Notes: generated by a model from the letters alone, not told the origin. DNA of 64,000 bases from Paramicrobacterium sp051513965 (GCF_051513965.1 NZ_CP195847.1:1178001-1242000), one strand, 5' to 3'; positions 34,337-42,690 are shown, numbered from the stretch's first letter. Numbers and translations: made by a program.

Positions 34337-34930
34337 ATGCTCGTCGAGGGCACGATCCGCTGGCAGGTCACAGAAGACTGTCCCTGGGACCTGCTGCTGG
34401 CGCTTGCCCTTCGAGACCTCTTCAGCCTTGAGCAGGAGTGTGCTCCGGAGATTCCGAGGATGCAGCCTGATCTCGGGCGTATGGATGCCGTCGGCGTCGA
34501 CAGGGATGCCCTGACAGCGCAGTGGCGCGGATGGTGGGCCGGTCTTGTGCCTCGCGCGACTCGACCGTTCATCAGCCAGGTGCATCCACCTCACTTCGAG
34601 GTGTTCGACCGTGCACTTGAGCTTCAGGAGATCACGTATCGAGGCTATGACCGGGCGATCGAGTGGGCGAGGATTCGGCGGTTCCGATATCTGCGATCGG
34701 TCGAGCAGCGCGAGCATCCTCTCGCCGACGTCTACGGTCTGGTCCAGAGACGGCAGTTCGAGCTGAAGCGGCAGTCGTCGTCATTTTGGCTCGATCTTTA
34801 CGTGCTGCCCTGTTCGGAGAAGGGCGCATGGGTGGTCGCGCCCGAGACGATCGTCGTGAGCGAGAGCCTGCGCGATGACGCCGATGCGTTCCGCGATTGG
34901 CTGCTTCCGATCGTGATCGCGTTGGTATGA
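34337..34930 (+). CDS. Protein of unknown function
   Basis: A 197-aa soluble-looking protein without signal peptide or membrane segment. I do not recognise the family. It is rich in Trp, Arg and Leu, with WRGWWAGLVPRATRPF near residues 63-80 and an internal basic helix (IEWARIRRFRYLRSVEQRE). The end is hydrophobic (WLLPIVIALV). ATG 34337 follows TAGCAT by 6 bases, so the mRNA is likely leaderless. It stands between gatB and dinB with its own promoter and terminator boundary upstream, so it may form its own unit with dinB. Confidence 0.65.
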   Translation: MLVEGTIRWQVTEDCPWDLLLALALRDLFSLEQECAPEIPRMQPDLGRMDAVGVDRDALTAQWRGWWAGLVPRATRPFISQVHPPHFEVFDRALELQEITYRGYDRAIEWARIRRFRYLRSVEQREHPLADVYGLVQRRQFELKRQSSSFWLDLYVLPCSEKGAWVVAPETIVVSESLRDDADAFRDWLLPIVIALV

Positions 34931-34973
34931 CGGTCTGCCACGATCTGTCAGACGCACGGGGGAGAATGGAACC

Positions 34974-36242
34974 ATGTCACGTCAGGACGGCCGCGCGCGT
35001 CGGGTCTCAGCCGACCACATCGATGACGCGGGTGCCAGCATTCTGCACGTCGATCTCGATGCGTTCTTCGCCTCGGTCGAGCTCCTCGATCATCCGGAGC
35101 TCCGAGGCAAGCCCGTGATCGTCGGCAATCGAGATGGGCGGTCCGTCGTCACCACGGCAACGTATGAGGCGCGGGCATACGGAGTTGGGTCGGCGATGCC
35201 GATGGCGCGCGCGCTGCAGCTGTGTCCGCGAGCGATCGTGCTTCCCCCGCGACATCAGCTGTACCGGGAGTACTCCGAACGTGTGATGGCGATCTTCGAT
35301 ACTGTCACGCCGAAGGTCGAGCGGCTCAGCATCGACGAGGCCTTTCTCGATGTCAGCGGTGCTGGGCGTCTGCTCGGCAGCCCGGCGCAGATTGCCCGCC
35401 ACCTGCGCCGACGCGTGGTCGATGAAACGGGCCTGACCTGCTCAGTCGGGGCTGCAGGAACGAAGTTCGTCGCCAAACTGGCATCCGGAATGGCCAAACC
35501 CGACGGTCTGCTCGTCGTTCCGGTCGCTGAGACGCAGACATTCCTGCACCCGCTGTCGATCCGTGCTCTCTGGGGTGTCGGTGGCAAGACGGAGGAGGCC
35601 CTCACGCGTCTCGGATTGCGGACGGTCGCCGACATTGCGGAGACACCGATCAGCGCACTTCGCTCGGCGGTCGGAGATGCGATGGCGGCGAGGCTGCACG
35701 ATCTGTCGAACGGTCGTGACCCGCGCGCGGTTCAGACCGAGCGGATTGAGAAGAGCATCGGGCACGAGGTGACCTTCCACGAAGACGTCACTGACTACGC
35801 GCAGTTGGAGCGCGAGCTGCTGCGGCTGAGCGACCGCGTCGCCAGTCGTCTGCGCAGCGCACAGGTGATGGCCGGTGGCGTCGCAGTGAAGCTCCGGTAC
35901 GCGGACTTCACGACACTCACTCGGTCGCGGCGGCTGCCCGAGCCGAGCAGTGTTGCGCGACGCATCTACGAGTCGAGTTCCGAGTTGCTGCGCGGTGTCG
36001 GATCTCGAGGCCGCCCCGTCCGTCTGATCGGGGTCCGTGCAGAGTCTCTGTCGGACGGAGGTGCGATGATGGGTCTCTGGGATCCTGACGAGGAGTGGCG
36101 TGAGGCTGAGAGCACAGTCGACGCGCTGCGAAAGCGATTCGGTACGGATGCCGTCACGGCAGCGTCGCTGCTTGCGCCTCGGCTGGGGACTGCGGGTGGG
36201 ACGCGCGAACCCGGACACTCTGACAGTGAGAATGCTCCATAG
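34974..36242 (+). CDS. dinB: DNA polymerase IV (Y-family)
   Basis: A translesion polymerase. The 422-aa product shows ILHVDLDAFFASVELLDHPE with catalytic acidic residues, VVTTATYEARAYGVGSAMP, and the second catalytic motif RLSIDEAFLDVSG. The HhH thumb follows (ALWGVGGKTEEALTRLGL), then the little-finger domain. GAGAAT lies 6 bases before ATG 34974, again in the leaderless position. No LexA box was seen. The C-terminal beta-clamp motif was not identified with confidence. Confidence 0.94.
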   Translation: MSRQDGRARRVSADHIDDAGASILHVDLDAFFASVELLDHPELRGKPVIVGNRDGRSVVTTATYEARAYGVGSAMPMARALQLCPRAIVLPPRHQLYREYSERVMAIFDTVTPKVERLSIDEAFLDVSGAGRLLGSPAQIARHLRRRVVDETGLTCSVGAAGTKFVAKLASGMAKPDGLLVVPVAETQTFLHPLSIRALWGVGGKTEEALTRLGLRTVADIAETPISALRSAVGDAMAARLHDLSNGRDPRAVQTERIEKSIGHEVTFHEDVTDYAQLERELLRLSDRVASRLRSAQVMAGGVAVKLRYADFTTLTRSRRLPEPSSVARRIYESSSELLRGVGSRGRPVRLIGVRAESLSDGGAMMGLWDPDEEWREAESTVDALRKRFGTDAVTAASLLAPRLGTAGGTREPGHSDSENAP

Positions 36243-36267
36243 CCTGTCCAGGATCGAGCAGGCGGGG

Positions 36268-36273
36268 TAGCGT
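36268..36273 (+). promoter_or_regulatory. -10 element (TAGCGT) 6 bases before the GerW-like gene
   Basis: TAGCGT, then TAGGTC, then ATG 36280. The spacing matches the other start-proximal -10 elements in the window. Confidence 0.4.
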
Positions 36274-36279
36274 TAGGTC

Positions 36280-36630
36280 ATGGCAAACGTAGCGATGGAT
36301 CTCGCAGACAAGTTCAAGTCTGTCGGCGTCTCGACAGTGTACGGAGAAGTCACCGACGTCGACGGCATCAAGATTGTGCCGGTCGCGCTCGCGACGTTCG
36401 GCTTCGGTGCTGGGGAAGGCGACGCCTCGAGCGACGTGAAGGGCGATAACCGGGCCGGTGGTTCCGGAGGCGGCGGTGGCGGCATGAGCGTTCCCGTCGG
36501 CGCGTACATTCGGTCTTCCGACGGGGTTCGCTTCGAACCCAACGTCGTGGCCCTGCTCGCGGTCGGTATCCCATTCCTGTGCGCGTTCGGACAGGCGATG
36601 AAGGTCATCATCAAGGCCCTGAAGAAGTAA
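36280..36630 (+). CDS. GerW/YtfJ family protein
   Basis: A 116-aa protein of the GerW (spore protein YtfJ) family: VSTVYGEVTDVDGIKIVPVA, a long Gly-rich loop (GGSGGGGGGMSVPVGAY), and a C-terminal hydrophobic helix with a lysine-rich end. In Bacillus YtfJ is a spore protein, but relatives occur widely in non-sporulating Actinobacteria with unknown function. The TPP riboswitch operon follows directly but has its own promoter. Confidence 0.8.
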   Translation: MANVAMDLADKFKSVGVSTVYGEVTDVDGIKIVPVALATFGFGAGEGDASSDVKGDNRAGGSGGGGGGMSVPVGAYIRSSDGVRFEPNVVALLAVGIPFLCAFGQAMKVIIKALKK

Positions 36631-36657
36631 TCCGCACTCAGGTACACTGTCGGTTAA

Positions 36658-36745
36658 CACGGGAGTCCGGTGAGCCGGGCTGAGAGGAAAGTTCTCAACT
36701 TTCGACCGTCGAACCTGATCTGGGTCATGCCAGCGCAGGGAGTGA
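36658..36745 (+). ncRNA. TPP riboswitch (THI element)
   Basis: The aptamer core is clear: GGGAGTCCGGTGAGCCGGGC, CTGAGAGG (36680-36687) and the pyrophosphate-sensing arm AACCTGATCTGGGTCATGCC (36712-36731), followed by AGCGCAGGGAGTG. TACACT at 36643-36648 is a suitable -10 for it. In Actinobacteria such elements usually act on translation; the ribosome site AAGGGG before GTG 36793 lies in the expression platform. It should repress the ykoEDC transport genes when thiamin diphosphate is plentiful. Confidence 0.93.
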
Positions 36746-36792
36746 CATTCTCAATACCCGTGCCCAGTTCACACAACGAAAGGGGCACGAAA

Positions 36793-37416
36793 GTGCAGAC
36801 AGTCAATTCAGCGAGCCCGAAGACGGTGAGACGCAGCCTCCGCTGGCGCGTCGTCGACATCGTCGTTGCGAGCATCATCGGAGTGGCGGCGGGAGTCGTC
36901 TTCCTCTTCTGGAACTTCGCCTATGGGCCACTCAGCCTTCCGCTGGCGGTCACGCCGGGGCTGAGCGCTCTGCTCGGCGGCGGGTGGCTCTTCGCAGGCG
37001 TTCTGGGCGGACTCATCGTCCGCAAGCCGGGCGCTGCGCTCTACGCAGAGTTGGTCGCTGCGACAGTGGAAGCCTTCATCGGAAGCCACTGGGGCTTCTC
37101 CACGGTCATCTGGGGCCTCGTGCAGGGGCTCGGCGCCGAGATCGTGTTCGCGATCTTCCTCTACTCGAACTACCGCATTTACGTCGCGCTGCTCTCGGGA
37201 CTCGGCGCAGGAATCGCCATGGCGTTCCTCGACACGACCTTCACGGATTACGCGGTGCTGGACCCCGCTTTCAAGGCCGTCTACTACGTCAGCGCTGCAA
37301 TCTCCGGCGTCGTGATCGCCGGTCTGCTCTCATGGGCGGCGATGCGGGGGCTGGCTTCCGCCGGCGCTCTGACGCGCTTCGCAGCGGGCCGAGAAGCGCG
37401 GGGGAGAGTGTCCTGA
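36793..37416 (+). CDS. ykoE: ECF transporter substrate-binding component YkoE (thiamin precursor)
   Basis: A 207-aa protein with about five to six membrane segments; it matches the YkoE family of substrate-binding S components for hydroxymethylpyrimidine or thiamin. Visible features are RWRVVDIVVASIIGVAAG, NFAYGPLSLPL, and GSHWGFSTVIWGLVQGLGAEIVF. GTG 36793 is chosen because longer in-frame starts fall inside the riboswitch. The start of ykoD overlaps its stop, so the transporter genes are coupled. Confidence 0.9.
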   Translation: MQTVNSASPKTVRRSLRWRVVDIVVASIIGVAAGVVFLFWNFAYGPLSLPLAVTPGLSALLGGGWLFAGVLGGLIVRKPGAALYAELVAATVEAFIGSHWGFSTVIWGLVQGLGAEIVFAIFLYSNYRIYVALLSGLGAGIAMAFLDTTFTDYAVLDPAFKAVYYVSAAISGVVIAGLLSWAAMRGLASAGALTRFAAGREARGRVS

Positions 37417-38888
37417 TGCGTGGCGCTCACATCTCGATCCGCGGGTGGGGATGGACGCACGCCGGCCGTTCCAGACCCGCAGTCTCCGAACTCGATCTCG
37501 ATATCGCTCCGGGGGAGCGAGTCCTGCTCCTCGGTGCCTCCGGTGCGGGGAAATCGACTGTGCTCCACGCCCTGGCTGGAGTCCTGGGAGGCGACGAGGA
37601 AGGCGACCAGCGCGGCGAGATCACTGTCGATGGCAGAGGGCCGAGTGAGAACCGCGGTGTGGTCGGCCTTGTGCTGCAGGACCCGGACAGCCAGGTCGTC
37701 ATGGCTCGCGTTGGTGATGACGTGGCGTTCGGCTGCGAGAACCTCGGCATCGAGCGTGACGAGATCTGGCGGCGCGTGCGATGGGCGCTGGATGCCGTCG
37801 GGCTCGACGTGCCGCTCGACCATCCCACCTCCCGCCTCTCTGGCGGGCAGGTGCAGCGTCTCGTTCTCGCCGGTGTTCTCGCGATGCGTCCACGTCTGCT
37901 GCTCCTCGATGAGCCGACAGCGAACCTCGACCCCGAGGGGGTCCACGAAGTTCGCGATGTTGTGGACCGCGTCGCCCGCGACAGCGGGATGACACTCGTC
38001 GTCGTGGAGCACCGTGTGGCTGTCTGGCAGGACGTCGTCACACGTGCTGTGGTTCTCGATCCCGAGGGGGGCGTGCTCGCCGACGGCCCAAGCGGCTCCG
38101 TGCTCAGCGAAGAAGGGGCCAGCCTCGCCGCTCGAGGGATCTGGATTCCGCAGCATCCACCGCACGTTCCGAATGCGGGTGTCCGGGTTCCCGGAGACGC
38201 CCTTCTGGACGCTCGTGCCCTGGCGGTCGGGAGAACCCCGTTCGCGCAGAAGGAAGCAGTCATCGCGGCCTCGGGCCTCGACCTGACGCTCCATGCGGGA
38301 ACGGCCACTGCGATCGTCGGTCCGAACGGAGCGGGCAAGAGCACGCTCGCGCTCACCGTCGCCGGCCTGCTGAAGCCGGTCGATGGTGAGCTTCGAGCGA
38401 CGTCAGCGCTCGCGAGCGGCATCGGGCCGCATCCTGCTCGATGGAAGTCGCGCCAGCTGCTGACGCGTATCGGCACCGTCTTCCAGCACCCCGAGCACCA
38501 GTTCCTGACGGCGCAGGTTCGCCGGGAGCTCGAAGTCGGTCCGCGCGCACTTGGCCTGAGCCAGACAGAGATCGAACAGCGCGTCGACGAGCTTCTTCAG
38601 CGACTTCGTCTGGAGCACGTCGCCGACGCAAACCCGTTCACCCTCTCTGGAGGTGAGAAGCGGCGACTGTCGGTTGCCACGATCCTCGCCACGCGTCCGC
38701 GCATGCTCGTCCTCGATGAACCGACGTTCGGGCAAGATGCCAATACGTGGCGAGAGCTCACGCTCCTCCTTCAGGGCCTCGTCACAGGCGGTGCAAGCGC
38801 AACGGTCGTGACGCACGACCGGGCTCTCATCGATGCCCTGGCCGACGAGACCGTGGCGTTGGGTCAGCAGCAGGAGGTCCTGCGATGA
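37416..38888 (+). CDS. ykoD: ECF/ABC transporter ATPase, two fused ATP-binding domains (YkoD-like)
   Basis: A 490-aa protein with two ATPase modules. The first has Walker A LLGASGAGKSTVLHAL, signature RLSGGQVQRLVLAG, and Walker B LLLLDEPTANLD. The second has Walker A IVGPNGAGKSTLALT, signature TLSGGEKRRLSVAT and LVLDEPTFGQD. Such tandem ATPases energise thiamin-precursor ECF uptake together with YkoE and YkoC. ATG 37416 overlaps the ykoE stop. Confidence 0.94.
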   Translation: MRGAHISIRGWGWTHAGRSRPAVSELDLDIAPGERVLLLGASGAGKSTVLHALAGVLGGDEEGDQRGEITVDGRGPSENRGVVGLVLQDPDSQVVMARVGDDVAFGCENLGIERDEIWRRVRWALDAVGLDVPLDHPTSRLSGGQVQRLVLAGVLAMRPRLLLLDEPTANLDPEGVHEVRDVVDRVARDSGMTLVVVEHRVAVWQDVVTRAVVLDPEGGVLADGPSGSVLSEEGASLAARGIWIPQHPPHVPNAGVRVPGDALLDARALAVGRTPFAQKEAVIAASGLDLTLHAGTATAIVGPNGAGKSTLALTVAGLLKPVDGELRATSALASGIGPHPARWKSRQLLTRIGTVFQHPEHQFLTAQVRRELEVGPRALGLSQTEIEQRVDELLQRLRLEHVADANPFTLSGGEKRRLSVATILATRPRMLVLDEPTFGQDANTWRELTLLLQGLVTGGASATVVTHDRALIDALADETVALGQQQEVLR

Positions 38889-39667
38889 CGGCGATCACCC
38901 CTGAGATCGCTCCCTCTGCGGTAGCCCGCATCAACCCGGCTGCGAAGCTGATCGCCGCCATGACGATCAGCATCACTCTGATTCTGTCGGTCGACGTGGT
39001 CTCGGCATCCATCGCTTTGGCTCTGACTCTCGGGCTGGTGTCGTTCGCCGGGCTCAGCGCCCGATCCTTCTGGATTCGGACGGCACCGGTGTGGATCGCC
39101 TCACCGTTCGCCGCGCTCACGACCGTGCTGTACGGCGAAGACTCCGGTCAGCAGCTGTTCGTGTTCGGCTTCGTCTCCATCACGGAAGGGTCGCTGCTGC
39201 TCGGCCTCGCCATCATGTTGCGCGTGCTCGCGATCGGCATCCCCGGCGTCGTCCTGATGGCGACGACCGACCCGACCGAGCTTGCCGACGGGCTCTCTCA
39301 GGTGCTGCGACTGCCCTCGCGGTTTGTGTTCGGCGGTCTCGCCGGGATGCGGATGATCGGGCTCTTCATTGATGACTGGCGAGCGATGGGCCAAGCTCGA
39401 CGCGCGCGCGGAGTCGCCGATACGGGAGCGATTCGACGCTTCGGGTCGCAGGCGTTCGCCCTGCTGGTGCTCGCGGTGCGCCGGGGGAGCAAGCTCGCGA
39501 CGGCCATGGAGGCGAAGGGATTCGGCGGTTCGTCGAAGCGCACATGGGCGCGCGATTCGCGTTTCGGCGGGCCCGAGCTCGCGCTCATCGCGGTCGGCGC
39601 GCTCATCGCGGGAGCCGCGGTAACGGGAGCGGTGCTCGCCGGAACCTGGAGCTTCATCCTTGCGTGA
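38885..39667 (+). CDS. ykoC: ECF transporter transmembrane component (YkoC-like T component)
   Basis: A 260-aa membrane protein of the CbiQ/EcfT family with about five to six segments. The coupling helices are visible as AMGQARRARGV and LATAMEAKGFGG, which contact the ATPase grooves. It overlaps ykoD by 4 bases and the next kinase gene by 8 bases, so all four genes are one translational unit under the TPP riboswitch. Confidence 0.92.
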   Translation: MTAITPEIAPSAVARINPAAKLIAAMTISITLILSVDVVSASIALALTLGLVSFAGLSARSFWIRTAPVWIASPFAALTTVLYGEDSGQQLFVFGFVSITEGSLLLGLAIMLRVLAIGIPGVVLMATTDPTELADGLSQVLRLPSRFVFGGLAGMRMIGLFIDDWRAMGQARRARGVADTGAIRRFGSQAFALLVLAVRRGSKLATAMEAKGFGGSSKRTWARDSRFGGPELALIAVGALIAGAAVTGAVLAGTWSFILA

Positions 39668-40280
39668 GCCTCTGTCTCAGGTGACGGCGAACGCGCGCGA
39701 GATCGTGCGTGCCGCGGGGGAGAGTGCCTCGCGGCATCCCGTCATTCTGCTCGACGGCCCCTCGGGTGCGGGGAAGACCTCGACGGCAGACGTCGTTGCG
39801 GAACTCTGGCCCGAGGGGACGCTCGCTATCGTGCGGCTCGACGACCTGTATTCGGGCTGGTCCGGTCTCGACGAGGCGGGCGTCTACGTCCAGCAGAACA
39901 TTCTCGAGCCGCGAGTACGCGGAGCTGAGGGGCGATGGCAGCGGTACGACTGGCATCGCGGAGAACGTGCGGAATGGCACGCTGTTCGGTCTGACGCGGC
40001 GCTTCTCATCGAAGGATGCGGAGTGTTGACACGCGAGAACGCAGTGCTCGCTGATCTGCGCGTGTGGATCGATGGCGCACCGGAGACGCGGAAGGAGCGC
40101 GCTCTCCGGCGAGACGACGGCGCGTTCGATGATCACTGGGAGATGTGGAGCGATCAGGTGCGTGCATTCATCGAACGCGAGAACCCGGTGTCATCTGCTG
40201 ATCTCGTTCTCGCAGCTGACGAGGTCAGTGGCCGAGAAGTTGGTCCCACATCAGGGGGATCAGCTCGAGAGGGTGCGTGA
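39660..40280 (+). CDS. P-loop kinase of unknown substrate in the thiamin transport operon
   Basis: A 206-aa protein with Walker A LLDGPSGAGKTSTADVV near residue 29, followed by VRLDDLYSGW, a pattern seen in uridine-kinase-like and other small-molecule kinases. It overlaps ykoC by 8 bases and so belongs to the TPP-controlled operon. It might phosphorylate an imported pyrimidine or thiazole precursor; that is inference from context. The start is TTG 39660, with GTG 39681 as an alternative. Its 3' end overlaps the opposite-strand peptidase homologue by 56 bp. Confidence 0.75.
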   Translation: MREPLSQVTANAREIVRAAGESASRHPVILLDGPSGAGKTSTADVVAELWPEGTLAIVRLDDLYSGWSGLDEAGVYVQQNILEPRVRGAEGRWQRYDWHRGERAEWHAVRSDAALLIEGCGVLTRENAVLADLRVWIDGAPETRKERALRRDDGAFDDHWEMWSDQVRAFIERENPVSSADLVLAADEVSGREVGPTSGGSAREGA

Positions 40281-41457
40281 GCCGCCAGAACACATCAGGC
40301 GCGTAGATCGACTGATCGAGTTTCACCGGGATGTCTGTCACGCTGGCGCCCTCGGAGACGGACGCGCGCCCAACGATGTCCCCCGCAGCCCCCACGGAGA
40401 ACTCATCGCTCGAGACTGACACCTTCGGGGCCGCCGCGACCCACCGCACTGACGGCGTGGAGGAACCGATCACGCCCTGTGACTGCTCTCCCCATAGCGT
40501 CGAGAATTCCGCGACCACGGTGCCTGGCTCGAGAACCTGCCCCGACGTGACGCCGGCTTCGGCGTTGTCCATCAGGGCGGACATCGCGGAGTCCAGGGAG
40601 TCCCAGTCGGGCTGACGGATCATCGAACCGTAGAACGTGTAGGACGCGTCGTCGACCGTGATCGTCGCGGCGAACAGGAGACAGATTCCCGCGGCATCCG
40701 TATAGCTGCGAGAAATGCCTGTGACACCGCGATCCTCCATGTACTGCGTGGTGTTCTCGACGCCGCGCTCTTCTGCGATCCCATCGACCGGGTCGTCGAG
40801 AATCGAGGGGATCACCGGGTTATCCATGGCGAGAGCGGCGAGACGGGCGAGGTCGGATGCCGTCGAGACGTCGTCCGGCGAGAGCCCTGTGGCATCGACG
40901 ACGGACGTCTCGGAAAGATCGTGCTCGGCGAGCCAATCGTTTGCGGCCGCAACGTACTCATCAACTGAGCCGAAAGCCCACGCCGCAAGAGTGTCTGCGT
41001 GGTTGTTGCTGGAGCCCTGAAGCATCGCCTGCAGCACATCGCGCTGCGTCCACGTGTCGTCGGTGTAGACAGTCACAACCCGAGCACCGGCATCCCGGTA
41101 GTCGTTATAGATCAGGAAGTCTTCGGACGTGATCGGAACGAGCTCACCGTCTTCATCGGCATCCATCGGCTTCTCATCGAGAACCACGAGGGCCGTGAGC
41201 ACCTTTGCGATGCCCGCCATAGGAAGCTGCTCGCTCTCGCCCGCCGTGACCATGACCGGCCCGTCTGCGCTCTCCGTCAGGGCGCTGGCGCCGGCTTCGG
41301 GAAGGACCGGAGGCGTACCGTTCGAATCGCGTTCCACCTTCGTCGCCGTCATCTCGGCGTGCGGAAGCGGGGCAAGGAGCGCCGCCGGCCCGTAGAGGCC
41401 GACAGCCAGGATCACGACCGTGCCCGCGGCAATGCCGATCGCGCGTCCAAACCCCAT
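40225..41457 (-). CDS. DD-carboxypeptidase (S11) homologue with degraded catalytic motifs
   Basis: The 410-aa product has an N-terminal membrane anchor or signal (about residues 7-30) and a penicillin-binding-protein-like domain. The S11 SxxK motif reads MAGIAKVLTAL: Gly82 replaces the nucleophile Ser and only Lys85 remains. The SxN motif (SNN, 150-152) is kept. The KTG motif reads GISRSYTDAAG, so residues 249-251 are Ser-Arg-Ser. The enzyme should not acylate with D-Ala-D-Ala; a binding or regulatory role is possible. The ribosome site GGGAGG precedes ATG 41457. There is no frameshift, so it appears to be a maintained pseudoenzyme. Confidence 0.85.
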   Translation of the reverse strand: MGFGRAIGIAAGTVVILAVGLYGPAALLAPLPHAEMTATKVERDSNGTPPVLPEAGASALTESADGPVMVTAGESEQLPMAGIAKVLTALVVLDEKPMDADEDGELVPITSEDFLIYNDYRDAGARVVTVYTDDTWTQRDVLQAMLQGSSNNHADTLAAWAFGSVDEYVAAANDWLAEHDLSETSVVDATGLSPDDVSTASDLARLAALAMDNPVIPSILDDPVDGIAEERGVENTTQYMEDRGVTGISRSYTDAAGICLLFAATITVDDASYTFYGSMIRQPDWDSLDSAMSALMDNAEAGVTSGQVLEPGTVVAEFSTLWGEQSQGVIGSSTPSVRWVAAAPKVSVSSDEFSVGAAGDIVGRASVSEGASVTDIPVKLDQSIYAPDVFWRLTHPLELIPLMWDQLLGH

Positions 41458-41514
41458 TGCGGCCTCCCGAATCTCTTCCTCTTCGAGGTTAGTGGCGCGG
41501 CCGCACTCGATCGG

Positions 41515-41865
41515 TCAGGCCCACCCGAGACGATGCAACTCGTCGTCATCGATGCCGTAAAAATGGGCGATCTCGTGAACGAGAGTGATGTGCACCTGCT
41601 CGCGGAGCTGTTCGAGCGAATCGACGATGGAAAGTAGTGGAATGCGGTAGATGCTGATGGTGTCAGGCAGTTCGCCGAATCCGTACTGTCCGCGCTCAGT
41701 GAGGGCGATCCCGTGATAGAGGCCGAGCAGATTCATCGAGCCGTCTTCGGGAAGGTCTTCGATGAAGATCGCCACGTTGTCTAAGCCGGAGAGCATGTCG
41801 TCCGGAAGCCGATCGAACTCATCGCTCACGAGTTCCTCGAACGCATCGGCATCCATCTCGATCAT
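41515..41865 (-). CDS. Zincin-like metallopeptidase family protein
   Basis: A 116-aa small zincin. The metal motif is LVHEIAHFYGIDDDEL, an HExxH followed by Asp and His candidates. The family (formerly DUF1025, similar to TTHA0227) is common in Actinobacteria and has no known substrate. The start is ATG 41865, with GGAGG 6 bases in front; an in-frame GTG 12 bases upstream is rejected because it lies before that site. Confidence 0.85.
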   Translation of the reverse strand: MIEMDADAFEELVSDEFDRLPDDMLSGLDNVAIFIEDLPEDGSMNLLGLYHGIALTERGQYGFGELPDTISIYRIPLLSIVDSLEQLREQVHITLVHEIAHFYGIDDDELHRLGWA

Positions 41866-41942
41866 CGCCACCTCCACCTGTGCCGGCCACTCCAGCCTAG
41901 GCGGTGAGGGCGAGTGTCGGAGGCGCGGATAACATGGGAGGT

Positions 41943-42563
41943 ATGAGCACGCACAACGACCGGCTGGTATGGATCGACTGTGAGATGACGGGGCTGGACG
42001 TTTCCGTCGATGAACTGGTCGAGGTGGCCGTCGTCATCACTGACTTCGAACTGAACATCGTCGACGAGGGCCTCGACCTCGTCATCAAGCCGAGCAGCTC
42101 CGCTCTGGAGCACATGAACGAGTTCGTCACGACGATGCATCGTACGTCGGGGCTGATCGACGAGATCCCCGCCGGGCTCAGCGTTAGAGAAGCCGAAGAG
42201 CGTGTGCTCGAATACGTGAAGAAGCATGTTCCCGACGAGCGGAAGGCACCTCTCGCCGGCAATACGATCGGAACCGATCGGGCATTCCTCGCCAAGTACA
42301 TGCCGAGACTCGACGCGCACCTGCACTACCGCAACGTAGACGTCTCCTCGATCAAGGAGCTCGCCAAGCGCTGGTACCCGCGTGCGTACTACAACGCTCC
42401 CGAGAAAGACGGCGGTCACCGCGCTCTGGCAGACATCCTCGAGTCGATCAGAGAACTGCAGTACTACCGGTCGATCGTGTTCGTGGAGCAGCCCGGGCCG
42501 AGCTCCGATGAGGCGCGACAGGCCGCGGATGCCGTCAAGTCGCAAACCACTCCGAAGGTGTAA
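41943..42563 (+). CDS. orn: Oligoribonuclease
   Basis: Orn degrades 2-5 nt RNAs and pGpG in a DEDDh exonuclease fold. The 206-aa product shows LVWIDCEMTGLD (first acidic pair), GNTIGTDRAFLAKYMP and HRALADILESI (last His and Asp). ATG 41943 follows GGGAGGT; TAACAT 7 bases before the start may be its -10. tRNA-His follows. Confidence 0.96.
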   Translation: MSTHNDRLVWIDCEMTGLDVSVDELVEVAVVITDFELNIVDEGLDLVIKPSSSALEHMNEFVTTMHRTSGLIDEIPAGLSVREAEERVLEYVKKHVPDERKAPLAGNTIGTDRAFLAKYMPRLDAHLHYRNVDVSSIKELAKRWYPRAYYNAPEKDGGHRALADILESIRELQYYRSIVFVEQPGPSSDEARQAADAVKSQTTPKV

Positions 42564-42614
42564 TACAATCGTGTGGTTGCTGTTGTTCGCTTCCCGTGCG
42601 AACAACCGCGCATG

Positions 42615-42690
42615 GTGGGTATAGCTCAGCTGGTAGAGCGCCTGGTTGTGGTCCAGGAGGTCGCGGGTTCAAGCCCCGTTACTCACCCCA
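42615..42690 (+). tRNA. tRNA-His (GTG)
   Basis: A complete cloverleaf reads 76 nt from GTGGGTA (acceptor) to CTCACCCCA, with CCA encoded. The anticodon is GTG in the loop of GGTTGTGGTCC. The G at 42614 can serve as the His-specific G-1 opposite the discriminator C. The D and T arms are normal (GGTTCAAGCC). Confidence 0.95.

Noticed and set aside
36670..36792. N-terminal extension of YkoE through the TPP riboswitch
   Set aside because: The frame is open but the sequence is the conserved aptamer, so it is non-coding RNA.
39660..40280. Reading the P-loop gene as udk (uridine kinase)
   Set aside because: The general fold fits, but the motifs beyond the P-loop are not specific enough, and the operon context is thiamin-related.
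40225..41457. Pseudogene call for the S11 homologue
   Set aside because: The frame is intact over 410 codons with a good ribosome site and anchor, so a maintained pseudoenzyme is more likely than a decaying gene.
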